DNA from: Paroedura picta
Taxonomy: Eukaryota; Chordata; Lepidosauria; Squamata; Gekkonidae
Reading direction: 5' to 3'
Length of the DNA stretch: 64,000 nucleotides
NCBI RefSeq assembly: GCF_049243985.1
Contig: NC_135370.1
Location: forward strand, 167,737,824-167,801,823
Within the stretch, counting starts at the first letter, position 1. Every line of letters starts with the position of its first letter. The translations under genes were made by a program, and so were the position numbers. Below the pieces are notes generated by a model. That model saw only the letters and a program-made list of their open reading frames with translations. It was not told the DNA's origin and searched no databases. Shown piece after piece: positions 1 through 10,130 of this stretch.

Positions 1-684
1 CTTTTTCAGTACTGCCACATTAATGCTTATTGATCAGAGCCAAAAGGCTGGAAAAGGCAGGTCTTCAGCCGTATCAAGAGGCCTTTTGGGAAACAGTAAT
101 TTTCAGCTTCTGAGTGAGGAAGTTCCAGTGCTGGAAAAGAAACAGCCAAAGCCGTCCCCTTGGCTCCCCACAAGCCCAAATTCTGGTTCCAAGAAGAAGT
201 TCTGCCTGGGCTGACCTGAAAATCTCAGATTTGTTGCTACGAGTGGAGGCAGTAAAACTTGATATTGTCTGTATACAGTGGATGTTGACAGAATAGCAAG
301 CAAATGACAGGTGCTTGCCCCAGAACATTTTTATGGTACACAGAAGAAAAGGGTTGGACATCCTGCCAGACTCCCAGGAACAACCTCTGGGAGTGTTTTG
401 GGCTATCATGAGTGGGAGGAGGCAGGAAAATTATGCATTGTGGGTGGAAATCCTTGCATCTGTGGAAATGCTAACCTGGATCCCAGCCCACGGTTACAAA
501 GGATGAATGTGCATATTAGTGAAATTGGTTTGGATCCTACGAATGAGTTCCAGAAGCTATGGATAGTCTCTACTGCGGAACACACAAGGGCAAACCAATA
601 AATCATTTTGCACAACTGAAAACCACTGATCCTGTGGAAATGGTAGTTTCAGAGGAAGAGAAAGAATGCTCCGTAGCAGAGACT
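1..684. other. Intergenic sequence, nothing recognised
   Basis: I see no coding exon, RNA gene or named repeat here. The short open frames have no family resemblance and no codon structure. Confidence 0.5.
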
Positions 685-692
685 ATCTAGGG

Positions 693-836
693 CAGGGGTA
701 GTCCACCTGTGGTCCTCCAGATGTTCATGGACTACAATTCCCATGAGCCCCCTGCCAGCAAATGCATTTGCTGGCACGGGGCTCATGGGAATTGTAGTCC
801 ATGAACATCTGGAGGACCACAGGTTGACTACCCCTG
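693..836. mobile_element. hAT-A palindromic MITE, complete
   Basis: The element begins CAGGGGTAGTC and ends GACTACCCCTG, and its two halves are near-perfect reverse complements through the whole 144 bp. It is flanked by an 8-bp direct repeat, ATCTAGGG, at 685-692 and 837-844. Eight-base duplications with CAGGG termini are typical of the hAT superfamily. There is no room for a transposase, so it is non-autonomous. Confidence 0.9.
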
Positions 837-844
837 ATCTAGGG

Positions 845-1433
845 CACATAGAACTTTCTTGTGGGACCCAAGCCATTCTCTTGTCCTTTTAGGGTTTTGT
901 ATGAGATTTATGAGACAAAGAGAACATACCTTACATTCCCCCGTCCCTTTTTCTTCCTCTGTCCTTTGGCATCAAGACTTTATTACCAAGTGGGATTGGG
1001 AAAGGAACAGTTGATTTTTTTATGAACTATATATTTTTTGACAATTTAGCCTTAAATATACGGCTGATCGCTGAAAGTCTGGTGTGGTGCATTTACAGGA
1101 TAAATGGCCATTTTCAAACTGTCTTTGTATTCTGTTTTAGTCACTAGTTGCTAATGGATTTTTCATGTCATTTCAGGCCGACCTGTTGTAGTTAGTGGCT
1201 GCCAGCAGAATTTATTTACCTATTCATCCATACCTGCTTAAGTTGGTTTCGCAAAGCGTGGTTTAGCTGTTTTTGCGGGGAAACTGCTTTCTTCTATTTT
1301 CCACCCCTTTGTGTGCTCCTGAATCGCTCCGGTGTGCTGTTGACAATGTCCATAGTGTTTTCTACAATGCCACTCCTCGCCCCTTTCTGCCAGGCAATCT
1401 TCTGATGGCTTTTTAAAAACATATTCTAAGTTG
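845..1433. other. Intergenic sequence, nothing recognised
   Basis: This stretch is AT-rich and single-copy in appearance. No exon or familiar repeat is visible. Confidence 0.45.
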
Positions 1434-1436
1434 AGC

Positions 1437-1563
1437 ATGATAGCACCAAATCAATATAGCACCTTAGTGCTATAGCAGTACTATGAAGTCAATGAAGTCG
1501 AGGCATCTAGATGGTGTCATTGTCGCATTTCGGTGCTATATTGGTTTAGCACTATAGCTGTCA
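1437..1563. repeat. Inverted-repeat element, possible MITE
   Basis: The left arm (about 1437-1466, containing ATAGCACCAAATCAATATAG) is the imperfect reverse complement of the right arm (about 1532-1563, containing CTATATTGGTTTAGCACTAT). A second small palindrome built on GCACC/GGTGC-like sequence lies inside. I cannot assign a superfamily and see no convincing target duplication. Confidence 0.5.
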
Positions 1564-1911
1564 ACTTCGAACGTTTAAGAGAGAGAGAGAGAACTCCAAG
1601 AAAACACTAAGAAAAATGGTGCAGCGGAAAGGGGCAGGGAAGCAGAATGATTTGAAATGATCATACCATTTTGCATTAATAGAAGCACTTTGCATTAACA
1701 GAAGGGAATTTGCTGTGTTCCTGTACTGCTTTACTCCAAATCGGGTCAACAACAAATAACATCTGGCATAGAATGGTCATGTGAAAATCTTCTGTGTATG
1801 ATAAAGTTTTGGAAGAATAGCATTTTCCCTCTCCCAGCTTGCTTCATTTGCCTTTGAACAGCAGTCATTCAATGTTATTTTCCCCCTCTCCAAGCTTGTT
1901 AATGATCTCAA

Positions 1912-2152
1912 AGAGCTGCCAAACCCAAGTTTGGAAATACCTGGAGACTGAGCCTGGGAGGGCAAGGTTTGGAGAGGGGAGGGACTTCGGTAGGGCATAA
2001 TGCCATGCAGTCCATCTTCTAAAGCGGCTGTTTTCTCCAGGAGGAGAGAAATAAATATTTTAGATAAATAGTAAACAAGCAATCTCTGTAGGCTGGAGGT
2101 CAGTTGTAATTCCAGGATAGCTCCAGGTTCCTCTTGGAGGCTGGCAACCCCT
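1912..2152 (+). repeat. Rep-D dispersed repeat, complete-looking
   Basis: It runs from GCTGCCAAACCCAAGTTTGG through ATACCTGGAGACT and CATAATGCCATGCAGTCCA to GGAGGCTGGCAACCCC. The same order of blocks occurs at 36335-36540 and 55285-55560, and in reverse at 15855-15998 and 54620-54735. The ends (TTGCCA / TGGCAA) are inverted, suggesting a non-autonomous DNA transposon. Confidence 0.6.
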
Positions 2153-2244
2153 ACTAGATGTCCTAAACAGATCTGCTCAGAAGCTTATTCAATTGGACTT
2201 ACCCCAAGGAAAGCATTCTTAGGACTGTATCATTTGTGTTAATA

Positions 2245-2752
2245 CTGACAAACTGAAGCGTGTCCAGAGTTGGGCAACAAAGATGGTGAGGGGTTTGGAG
2301 ACCAAGATGCATGAGGAAAGGTTGAGGGAGCTTGGTCTGTTTAACCTGGAGAGGAGATGACTGAGAGGGGATTTGATAACCATCTTCAAGTAAAAGCTGC
2401 CATGTAGATGATGGAGCAGAATTGTTCTCTCTTGCCCCAGAGGGACAGACCAGAACCAATGGAATGAAATTAATGCAAAAGAAATTCCGTCTAAACACCC
2501 GGAATAAGTTCCTGACAGAGCGGTTTCTCAGTGGAACAGACTTCCTCGAGAGGTGGTGGGTTCTCCATCTTTGGAGATTTTTAAACAGAGGCGGGATAGC
2601 CATCTGACAGAGAGGCTGATTCTGTGAAGGTTCAAGGGGGTGGCAGGTTACAGTGGATGAGTGATAGGGATGTGAGTGACCTGCATAATGCAGGGGGTTG
2701 AACTAGATGACCCAGGGGGTCCCTTCCACCTCTATGATTCTATGATTTTATT
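2245..2752 (+). mobile_element. CR1 LINE, 3' end, decayed
   Basis: The sequence encodes pieces of the CR1 reverse-transcriptase C-terminus ([19 protein letters not shown]-like, then FRLNTRNKFLTERFLSGT) but the frame is broken. It ends in the CR1 3' signature GGGGGTTGAACTAGATGACC and a CTATGATTCTATGATT tail. The copy is 5'-truncated, as usual for CR1. Confidence 0.88.
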
Positions 2753-2847
2753 TGCATTTTAACCCTCTGTGAATTTCCTTTGTCCTTTGTCCAGAGGTGG
2801 TCCAGAAAATACACAAAATAAAATAATTATAAATTAACAACAACAAG

Positions 2848-3085
2848 AAGAGTTGGTTTTTATACCCCCACTTTTCACTATGCGAAGGAGTCACAAAGTT
2901 GCTTACAAACACCTTCCCTTCCTCTCCCCTGTGAGGTAGGTGGGGCTGAAAGAGCTCTGACAGAACTGCTCTGCGAGAATAGCACTGGGACTAGCCCAAG
3001 GTCACCCAGCTGCCTGCATGTGAAGGAGGAATGGAGAATCAAACCCAGCTCTTCAGATTAGAAGCTGCCACTCTTAACCACAACG
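2848..3085 (-). mobile_element. SINE-1, near full length
   Basis: Read on the minus strand, it starts with a tRNA-like head (GGTTAAGAGTGGCAGCTTC, then a box-B-like GGGTTTGATTC) and ends with the SINE-1 tail next to AACAACAACAAG on the plus strand. The head lies at the right. Confidence 0.8.
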
Positions 3086-3095
3086 CCCTTACTCA

Positions 3096-3796
3096 TCTTT
3101 TCTAGTTCAGAAACAAAACAGAGAGGAAATTCTGCAGGTTAGGCTGCTATTAAAGGCACCCTTATAACATAAAGAAAAAGTGACAGAGTTCTATTTGGGG
3201 GGAGTTATTCTGAATTGAGGGCCTCTCGAATCTTTCCGGGTCCTTCCACATATTTTGTTGCTGAGGAGCCATTTCCAAGTCCTCCGAAACGTTTGCAGAA
3301 AAGAAGGAGGGAGGGGGGGGGGAGGCGGACAGATTGCCACCTTCTGTGGAAAAAGCTTGTGGGAGAAGGGAAATGCCAGAGGCCTCCCCCTCTCTGTTCC
3401 AGGCGCCAGTTCCCAGCCCGAAAGAGACTGGAACGCGGGGAGACTTTGCCTGCGTGGATGCCAGAAGGAGAGCTGCAGTGAGCGGACAGAACAAAGCCTC
3501 CCCCCCCCTCCATTGTGCTGCATTCCTTGGGAACCTTTGAAAAATAAATCTGGGGGGGGGGAGAGGGAGAGACAGAGGCAAACTCTTCCCCCTTTGGCAA
3601 GAATCCCTCCAGCCTTTGGCCTGCACTCAAGGTAAACCCCAGAAAATCAGATTAGTTGTTTTCTTGTTTGCATTCGTTCAAATAATTGCCCTACGAACAA
3701 ACCACAGCAAAAATGTTAGGGCGATGCTTTGTCCTGTGCAGAGGATTGTTTGCGACCTCAGTGCTTCAAAAGCTATGCCGTTCTAGGTCTCAGTGA
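3096..3796. other. Intergenic sequence with G-rich runs
   Basis: It holds uninterrupted G or C runs (for example near 3311-3321, 3499-3508 and 3552-3561) inside purine-rich DNA. Overlapping open frames on both strands come from this base bias, not from a gene. Confidence 0.5.
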
Positions 3797-4062
3797 GCGT
3801 GGTGTGGTGGTTCGGCTTGGCGGCTTCTAACCTGGAGAGCCGGGCTTGATTCCGCACTCCTTCACGTGCAGCCAGCTGGGTGACCTTGGGCTGGTCACAG
3901 TCCTGTTAGAGCTGTTCTCCCAGAGCAGTCCTGTCAGAGCTCACTCAGCCCCACCTCCCTCACAGGACATTTTTTATGGGGAGAGGAAGGGAAGGCGATG
4001 GAAAGCCGCTTTGAAACTCCATCTGGTAGTGAAAAGTAAGATATAAAGGCCAACTCCTCTTC
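3797..4062 (+). mobile_element. SINE-1, full length
   Basis: A tRNA-like head (GTGGTGTGGTGGTTCGGC and GGGCTTGATTCCGC as boxes A and B) is followed by the body CAGCCAGCTGGGTGACCTTG and the tail GCCGCTTTGAAACTCCATCT. Confidence 0.85.
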
Positions 4063-4384
4063 TTGCTAGTTGTTCCCAAATAGGGACGATTCCCCCATTC
4101 TGCTCCGATGCCCACCATAACAGTAAACACACCTGTAGGAGCTGAGGTGATTCTTCGGCACAGATATTTTTACATCCTTTCCCTCTTTGCCTCTCTTCTC
4201 CCCCACCCTCCTGCCTTCGGTGGCCTTTGTGCCATTTTTCAAATCAGTGGCCAGTAGATTGCCACAGTGTTTCAACGTGCTACTGATAACGAGAAATACA
4301 AAATACCCCCAAAAAACCTTCGAGCAGGAAAGAGTGGAGGATGGCAGGCGGCGGGGGGGGGGGGGAGGGTGCCGAGGAGAGAGG

Positions 4385-4398
4385 GTAGCTATGGAAAC
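4385..4398. promoter_or_regulatory. RFX X-box-like site
   Basis: GTAGCTATGGAAAC resembles the RFX X-box (GTNRCC then RGYAAC) with one weak position in each half. It sits in unannotated intergenic sequence 15.5 kb upstream of RCOR1. Function is inferred from the motif only. Confidence 0.3.
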
Positions 4399-4692
4399 CC
4401 ACTCTTCCTCAAACTCACTTTGGAAACAGCGTTCCAGAAAAGATCACAGGCATCCATTTTGGGAGGCAATGGAAGTGGAGTTGGGGAAGACCCTGGGGGT
4501 TTCAAGACACGAAAAGCTACTTTATGCTGAGTCAGTATAATGGTCCGTTGGTTCACTGAAGCCGGTGTTTGCCAACTCCAGCAGTTCTCCATCTGGGGGT
4601 CGATGAATCCTTTTCCCAGGGGTCGCTGAGGCTGCTGCCTGTGCCAGAGCTACAGCTGCAGCCATTTTCGAAAGCAGCCATTTTCTCTAGGG

Positions 4693-4800
4693 CAGGTGGT
4701 GGCCAAACTGTGGCTTCCTAGATGTCCATGGACTGCTGCAAGGGGCTCATGGGAATTGTAGTCCATGGACATCTGGAGAGCCACAGCTTGGCCACCCCTG
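4693..4800. mobile_element. hAT-A palindromic MITE, shortened
   Basis: The ends are CAGGTGGTGGCC and GGCCACCCCTG. The flanking octamers CTCTAGGG (4685-4692) and CTCTGGGG (4801-4808) differ at one base, fitting an 8-bp target duplication. The centre has lost part of one arm. Confidence 0.85.
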
Positions 4801-4911
4801 CTCTGGGGGAACTGGTCTCTATTGTCTGGAGAGATCTTCAGGGCCCACCTGGAATTTGGTCACCCTAATTGGGCGGCTTCTCATCCTTTATTCCCAGACC
4901 CTTTTTCGGCA

Positions 4912-5442
4912 CCCCAGTTAAAGAAGGATGTAGACAAACTGGAGTGTGTCCAGAGGAGGGCAACAAAGATGGTGAGGGGTTTGGAGACCAAGACGTATGA
5001 AGAAAGGTTGGGGGAGCTTGGTCTGTTTAGCCTGGAGAGGAGACGACTGAGAGGGGATTTGATAACCATCTTCAAGTATTTAAAAGGCTGCCATATAGAG
5101 GATGGAGCAGAGTTGTTTTCTATTGTCCCAGAAGGATGGACCAGAATGAATGGGATGAAATTAACTCAAAAGAAATTCCGTCTAAACATCTGGAAGAAGG
5201 TCCTGACAGTCAGAGCGGTTTCTCAGTGGAACAGGCTTCCTCAGAAGGTGGTGGGTTCTCCAACTTTGGAGATTTGTAAACAGAGGCTGGATAGCCATCT
5301 GACGGAGAGGCTGATTCTGTGAAGGCTCAAGGGAGTGGCAGGTGACAGTGGATGAGCGATAGGGTTGTGAGTGTCCTGTATAGTGCAGGGGGTTGGACTA
5401 GATGACCCATGAAGTCCCTTCCAACTCCGTGATTCTATGATT
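4912..5442 (+). mobile_element. CR1 LINE, 3' end with open frame
   Basis: An open frame of about 135 codons within this copy encodes the CR1 reverse-transcriptase C-terminus: [18 protein letters not shown], then YEERLGELGLFSLERRRLRG, then VSQWNRLPQKVVGSPTLE, ending in a stop at 5320-5322. The 3' UTR has GGGGGTTGGACTAGATGACC and a CTCCGTGATTCTATGATTC tail. The intact frame makes it a younger copy than the one at 2.2 kb. It is 5'-truncated and cannot move by itself. Confidence 0.92.
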
Positions 5443-5787
5443 CCTTTACAGTGGGGAGGATGAGGGCTGGATCTGGGACTTGCTGCATGCCGCAAAGATG
5501 CTCTTCCAGTTCCCCAAAGGTTGGCAGAAGCATGTTGCTATCTTGCAGAAGACAGAATTAAACCCACACAATTTTGTGGGGTGGACCTGTGGGGCTTTTG
5601 CTCCGCAAGGAAGCAACATTTATTATGGTTCACTTGTATCCTTAGCTCAGTGTGGAGTTTTCCTTCCACTGAAGGAAGGCTCCATACATGACTAAATGCT
5701 GTGACGGGATACAAGTCAAGATTTGTACTTCTTAATGTAGACCAGCCTTTCTCGACTTTTCTGCTGTAGAGAAATCCCTGAAATATT

Positions 5788-5872
5788 CTTCAAGAAGAAG
5801 AGTAGGTTCTTATATGCCACTTTTCTCTACCCAAAGGAGGCTCAAAGCGGCTTACAATCACCTTCCTATTCG
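5788..5872 (-). mobile_element. SINE-1 tail fragment inside hAT-C
   Basis: Minus-strand SINE-1 tail only (plus-strand text AAGAAGAAGAGTAGGTTCTT then ATGCCACTTTTCTCTACCC). It interrupts the hAT-C text between ATTCTTCA and CTTTGAGAAACC. Confidence 0.7.
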
Positions 5873-6222
5873 TCTTCAAGCTTTGAGAAACCCCAGAAGT
5901 GGTGCGATTGTGCAGAACATGGTTGGGAAGCAGAGCTTTGTGCACACCCACACAGGACCCCTTCTCTTCCCATCCCCTCCAGGCCCATCAGTGGCCTTTT
6001 TATTGGGGGGTGGGGTTTAACAGGACCATATGTAGTCCTACCCCCTGTTAATTATATCAGTTTAATCTATTGTTCTGTTAAGTTACATGTGAACCACCCT
6101 GAGCCCTAGGGGAGGGCGGTGTAGAAGAAATTTTTAAAAATATATTAAAAATTAAGAAGAAGTAGAAGAGTTGGCTGCATGTGGGGGAGGAATGGGGAAT
6201 CAAACATCACTCTCCAGATTAG

Positions 6223-6500
6223 TAGAAGGAGAAAAGTTGGTTCTTATCTTCCGTTCTTCTCTACCAGGGATCTCAGAAAGGCTTACATTCGCCTTCCCTT
6301 TCCTCTCCCCACAATAGACACCCTGTGAGGCAGGTAGTGTTGAGAGAGCCCTGATATCACTTCTCGGTCAGGACAGCTTTATCAGTGCTGTGGTGAGCCC
6401 AAGGTCACCCAGCTGGCTGCATGTGGAGGAGGAACGGGGAATCAAACCTGGTTCGCCAGATTAGAAAGTCCGCACTCCTAACCACTGTACCAAGCAGGGC
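6223..6500 (-). mobile_element. SINE-1 inside hAT-C
   Basis: Full minus-strand copy from tail (GGTTCTTATCTTCCGTTCTTC on the plus strand) to tRNA-like head (CGCACTCCTAACCACTGTAC). A second partial SINE-1 5' piece lies just left of it at about 6165-6222. Confidence 0.8.
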
Positions 6501-6555
6501 CATCAAGAAACCCCAGAGTTTCATGAATCTCTGCTTGAGAAAGCCCGATGTAGAC

Positions 6556-7682
6556 ATTTACTATGAGGTCTAATATTTGAAAGACCTTAGGCCTGAGGTC
6601 TTCCCCAGAATCTCAGATTTAGTGTTGTTTAGTCTTTAAATTAACTCTCTTATTGACTTGCTGAGCAAAGAGATCTGGTAAAGAAGTTTGGTTTAACCTA
6701 GAAAGGTGAGTCCTGCAAGACACCTTTAAGAACCAGGAACCAAGCTCACTAGAGCAGATCAAAAGGTTGGACATCACAACTCAGTTCTCTGCAGGCGAAG
6801 TTAATGCATAGTTTACACATTGTACACCCCAGGCCCAGACGACATGATATGATTTCTAGTAGGTCTGGTCTAAGTTCCTCCAATCCTCACAACTGTGTCA
6901 TTTTAAAAAGTTTATGGGGATCCAGTTGATTCTCAGGACTGTGGCATGGGGGAAGGCTGTTGAGGGAGGAAGGCTCCCCAGGCTGTTTTCATGAATTGAA
7001 ATGGCTCAGCAGGAGAGTTAATTGCCCTGTATTGGCAACGCAGGTGCACAGAATACTGTAAGATGGTCTGCAGTGGGCCATATACAACATACTCACAGGT
7101 GTTTAATTCAACCTGATGTTTTGAACATCATTTTAATTCAACAGACCAGCTGAAATCGGTGAAACAGCCGGACTCTGCTTCGTTGCTATGGAATTCCAGT
7201 TCCAACCAGGAAACCCTGAATGCTCCTACCACAGGATGCCCCTCTATGGCAGAAGCAGCCATATAAATGTCAGCAAATGCAAAAGCTCATAAAGCAAACT
7301 TGAGATTATTCATAAGGCCGAAGTACGGTGTTGGGTGGCAGCTGGTTAAGGAAATGCCACTCCTACGGTAGAAATGGCATCTGTTCCAGTTCAGCGCTTC
7401 GGTATTTTGCTTGGATTGATAGAAATTACGTGTTTTTTGAAACTGCCTGTCAATCAGAAGTCTTCTGAATGCATTAAAACATGTCAGTTTGCGCAGGTGA
7501 AACTGGGCCCACCTGGACTTTGCGTTGGTGCCCTCCGCCCACTGAGATTTCTCTTGCCAAAGATGTACATTACAATAAACTCTGGAAATTAAACACCCAG
7601 AAGATGCTAAGCCTACATGCATTCACATCCTAGCCTATAATTTTTTTTTATCCCACCTCCATAGAATTCAAGGTCTACACAA
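6556..7682. other. Intergenic sequence, nothing recognised
   Basis: No exon or repeat family was recognised. A single half-site-like RFX motif, GTTGCTATGG, is at 7182-7191. Confidence 0.45.
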
Positions 7683-7905
7683 GAGGGGAAGGGCTGTGGC
7701 CCAGAGGTTGAGCATCTGCTTGGCAGGCAGAACGTCCCAGGTTCAATCCCCAGCATGTCCAGTTAAGAATGACCAGGCTGTAGATGATGGGAAAGGCCTG
7801 ATCCTGAGACCGTGGACAGCAGCTGACAGTCTGAGTAGACAATAACGGCCCTGATGGACCAAGGGTCTGGATTCAATGCAAGGCAGATTTGTGTGTTCAG
7901 GTATC
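7683..7905 (+). mobile_element. SINE-3, tRNA-headed
   Basis: The head GGCCCAGAGGTTGAGCATC (box A) and GGTTCAATCCCCAG (box B) are spaced as in a tRNA gene. The body AAAGGCCTGATCCTGAGACC and GATGGACCAAGGGTCTGG follows. A second, minus-strand head is at 39895-40030. Confidence 0.8.
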
Positions 7906-7913
7906 CTCTAGCA

Positions 7914-8049
7914 CAGGGGTAGTCAACCTGTGGTCCTCCAGATGTCCATGGACTACAATTCCCATGAGCCCCTGCCAGCAAATGCTGGTAGGGGCTCATG
8001 GGAATGGTAGTCCATGGACATCTGGAGGACCACAGGTTGACTACCCCTG
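7914..8049. mobile_element. hAT-A palindromic MITE, complete
   Basis: The termini are CAGGGGTAGTCAACC and GGTTGACTACCCCTG. A perfect 8-bp duplication, CTCTAGCA, lies at 7906-7913 and 8050-8057. Both arms carry ACTACAATTCCCATGAG or its close variant. Confidence 0.92.
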
Positions 8050-8504
8050 CTCTAGCAGAAGCTAGGCAGAGGATTCCCAACTAAAGATCTGTGGACTTCC
8101 ACAAGTCCGCTGGAGCTCCAGAGAGGGTCCACGGCCTTTCCCCTCCTACCCAAATAAACTCAGCCACAAGCTAAGGGACCAGCTGCTTCCATTGCTTCCC
8201 CTCCCGAGCATGAGTGAGTTCTCTTGTAGTTTCTGATCCTGCATGCTTACTCCCACCTTAAACAGCCTCTTCTCCCTCAGTAGAAGGGAGTAGAAGCAGC
8301 CAGCCTATTAATGCTAGTAGTGATGTCACGTCTGGGGGGGGCGTGTCCGGCTGACATCACTTCTGGGGCTCCTCAAAGCCTTAAAATTATTTCAAGGGTT
8401 CCTCCATGGAATGTCTCTTGTAGCCCTTCCTTGCATACCCAGGGAATGGCTGATTCCAACTGTGGGTTGGTAGGTGAATTTCCTCCAGGCCAGGCTGGAT
8501 TCTA

Positions 8505-8646
8505 GAGATTTTGGGGTTTTGGTGGGGAAATCACTTGGGCATGAAATTGCAGAGACTACAGGTGGGCAGTAGTTGTGAGCATCTGCATTTTGCAGAGGGT
8601 TGGGCTAGATGACATTGGAGGTTCCTTCCAACTCTATGATTCTATG
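8505..8646 (+). mobile_element. CR1 LINE, extreme 3' end
   Basis: Only the 3' UTR remains: GAGGGTTGGGCTAGATGACA, then CCTTCCAACTCTATGATTCT. Confidence 0.75.
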
Positions 8647-8654
8647 GTCAAAAG

Positions 8655-8768
8655 GCTGAACTAGGCTGAACAAGACCAAGGTCACCTAATAAAGTAGCTG
8701 AGGGAGAATCTGAACCCAGATCTCCCTGGTCCCGGCCTGATTTGCTAACTACTACATCACAATGGTTC
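8655..8768 (-). mobile_element. SINE-4 fragment
   Basis: The plus-strand text CCAAGGTCACCTAATAAAGT and ATCTGAACCCAGATCTCCC is the reverse of a MIR-like tRNA SINE with its box B in CTGGGTTCAGAT. It is old and incomplete. Confidence 0.55.
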
Positions 8769-8769
8769 T

Positions 8770-9695
8770 GACTTTATATTTTAATGTAAGGCAGAGAACC
8801 TAGAGTGACAGGGACAGAATTAGTAATGCTGGCCAGCTGGCTTGGTTTTCCTTCCCAGGCACAGGGGAATTTACTGCTAGCTCATTTTTTCCCCCTGAGA
8901 GACAAACTGTGACTTTATCAAAAGCACAACACACGTAAATTCAGTAGGTAGAACTCTCCCTATAAGGGTAGCTCTAATCAGGGGAAAGACGCCTAGATTC
9001 TTAATTTCTCCGTGGCATTCTGCTCAGCAGGGCCAGATGCTAAAACTCTTCGTTTTTTGCAACTTTGGGAAATGTGGATGGAAGACCAACTTTGGGAAAT
9101 GTGGATGGAAGAGAGTGGTCCTGGCTGGCCCCTTGCCTCCCCTAAGGCATTGGGCAGCAATTGAAGACTGTTCTATAAAGTAATCCGCACCTTACAAAGT
9201 CTGACTGGAGCAAGCAAGATGGTCAACTTTCTGAGCAGTCCTAAATGGAATGACACCCTTTTATGTCCCTAGGAGGCAGTGGGATTAGCTCTGTTTAGGA
9301 TTACGCTGGTGATGTTTCCTGGGAACTGGATTCCCAAGGTCATGTGGGCCTGATTCACACAGGGGGGTGCTGTGTGCGAGGAGTGGAGCTTCAGCAGTAT
9401 CCCTAGCCCCATTTTCTTGACTGAAAACAGGCTCTGGGGAGGTAGTCATTGCGCAATGCTGATTTCTCCACGCCTACTAGCTTTTTGCATATTATACCAA
9501 GTCCAGTCACCTCTGCTATTCTCATTCACCTACTATTGTGATTCGGCATCTGCTCTCCCATTACAAGGACAGATGGATTTATATTCTAGCTGTATCTGAA
9601 GAAATGAATGCTTATTCCCTGCCACAAATTCTGTTAGCCTTTAAGGTGTCACTGGACTCTCCCTCTTTTTTAACCCTGTGGTGTAATTTTGGCTG
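8770..9695. other. Intergenic sequence with a 27-bp tandem duplication
   Basis: A 27-bp unit starting CAACTTTGGGAAATGTGGAT is repeated at 9060-9086 and 9087-9113. A Rep-E scrap (TTTAAGGTGTCACTGGACTC) is at about 9640-9660. Nothing else was recognised. Confidence 0.5.
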
Positions 9696-9699
9696 TGTG

Positions 9700-9795
9700 A
9701 TTGACCTAAGGTCATCTAGTGATTTTTTGTGGCAGAGCGAGGATTCAAACCTGGGATACCCAGATCCTAATCTGACGATATACAGGAGCCAAAAA
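9700..9795 (-). mobile_element. SINE-4 fragment
   Basis: Plus-strand GACCTAAGGTCATCTAGTG and GATTCAAACCTGGGATACCC are the reverse of a tRNA/MIR-type SINE head. Only the head half is present. Confidence 0.5.
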
Positions 9796-9860
9796 GGGGA
9801 GAAGAGGGAAGTTCTGGCTCTAGAACAAAAATGATTGTTGTCATGACATATTTTCTCCTA

Positions 9861-9992
9861 GGTGGGCAAACTGTGGCCCTCCAGATGTCCGTAGACTACA
9901 ATTCCCATGAGCCCCTGCCAGCATTCACTGGCAGGGGGTCATAGGAATTGTAGTCCATGGACATCTGGAGGGCCACAGTTTGCCCACCCCTG
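9861..9992. mobile_element. hAT-A palindromic MITE
   Basis: The right end is CACAGTTTGCCCACCCCTG and the left end starts within GGTGGGCAAACTGTGG, having lost a few terminal bases. The central arms carry ACTACAATTCCCATGAG and its inverse. The right flank TCCTAGAA only partly matches the left flank. Confidence 0.8.
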
Positions 9993-10130
9993 TCCTAGAA
10001 GGATTCTAGGTGCAACCAGCGGGCAGTCCCCATTCCCTAATTACAGGGGGGGAAATATCAAAATTTCTGCCAGTTAAATACTGCTGTAAAAAGCACAAAA
10101 TCTAGTTAGAGGTGGGGAGCAGAATAACAG

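Larger units (their letters stand above)
5743..6547 (+). mobile_element. hAT-C MITE carrying nested SINE-1 pieces
   Basis: The element starts CAGCCTTTCTCGAC and ends TTGAGAAAGCCCG. An 8-bp direct repeat, ATGTAGAC, flanks it at 5735-5742 and 6548-6555. The body matches other hAT-C copies (GAGAAACCCCAGAAGTGG; GGGCCATCAAGAAACCCCAG). About half of its length is SINE-1 sequence inserted later. Confidence 0.88.
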
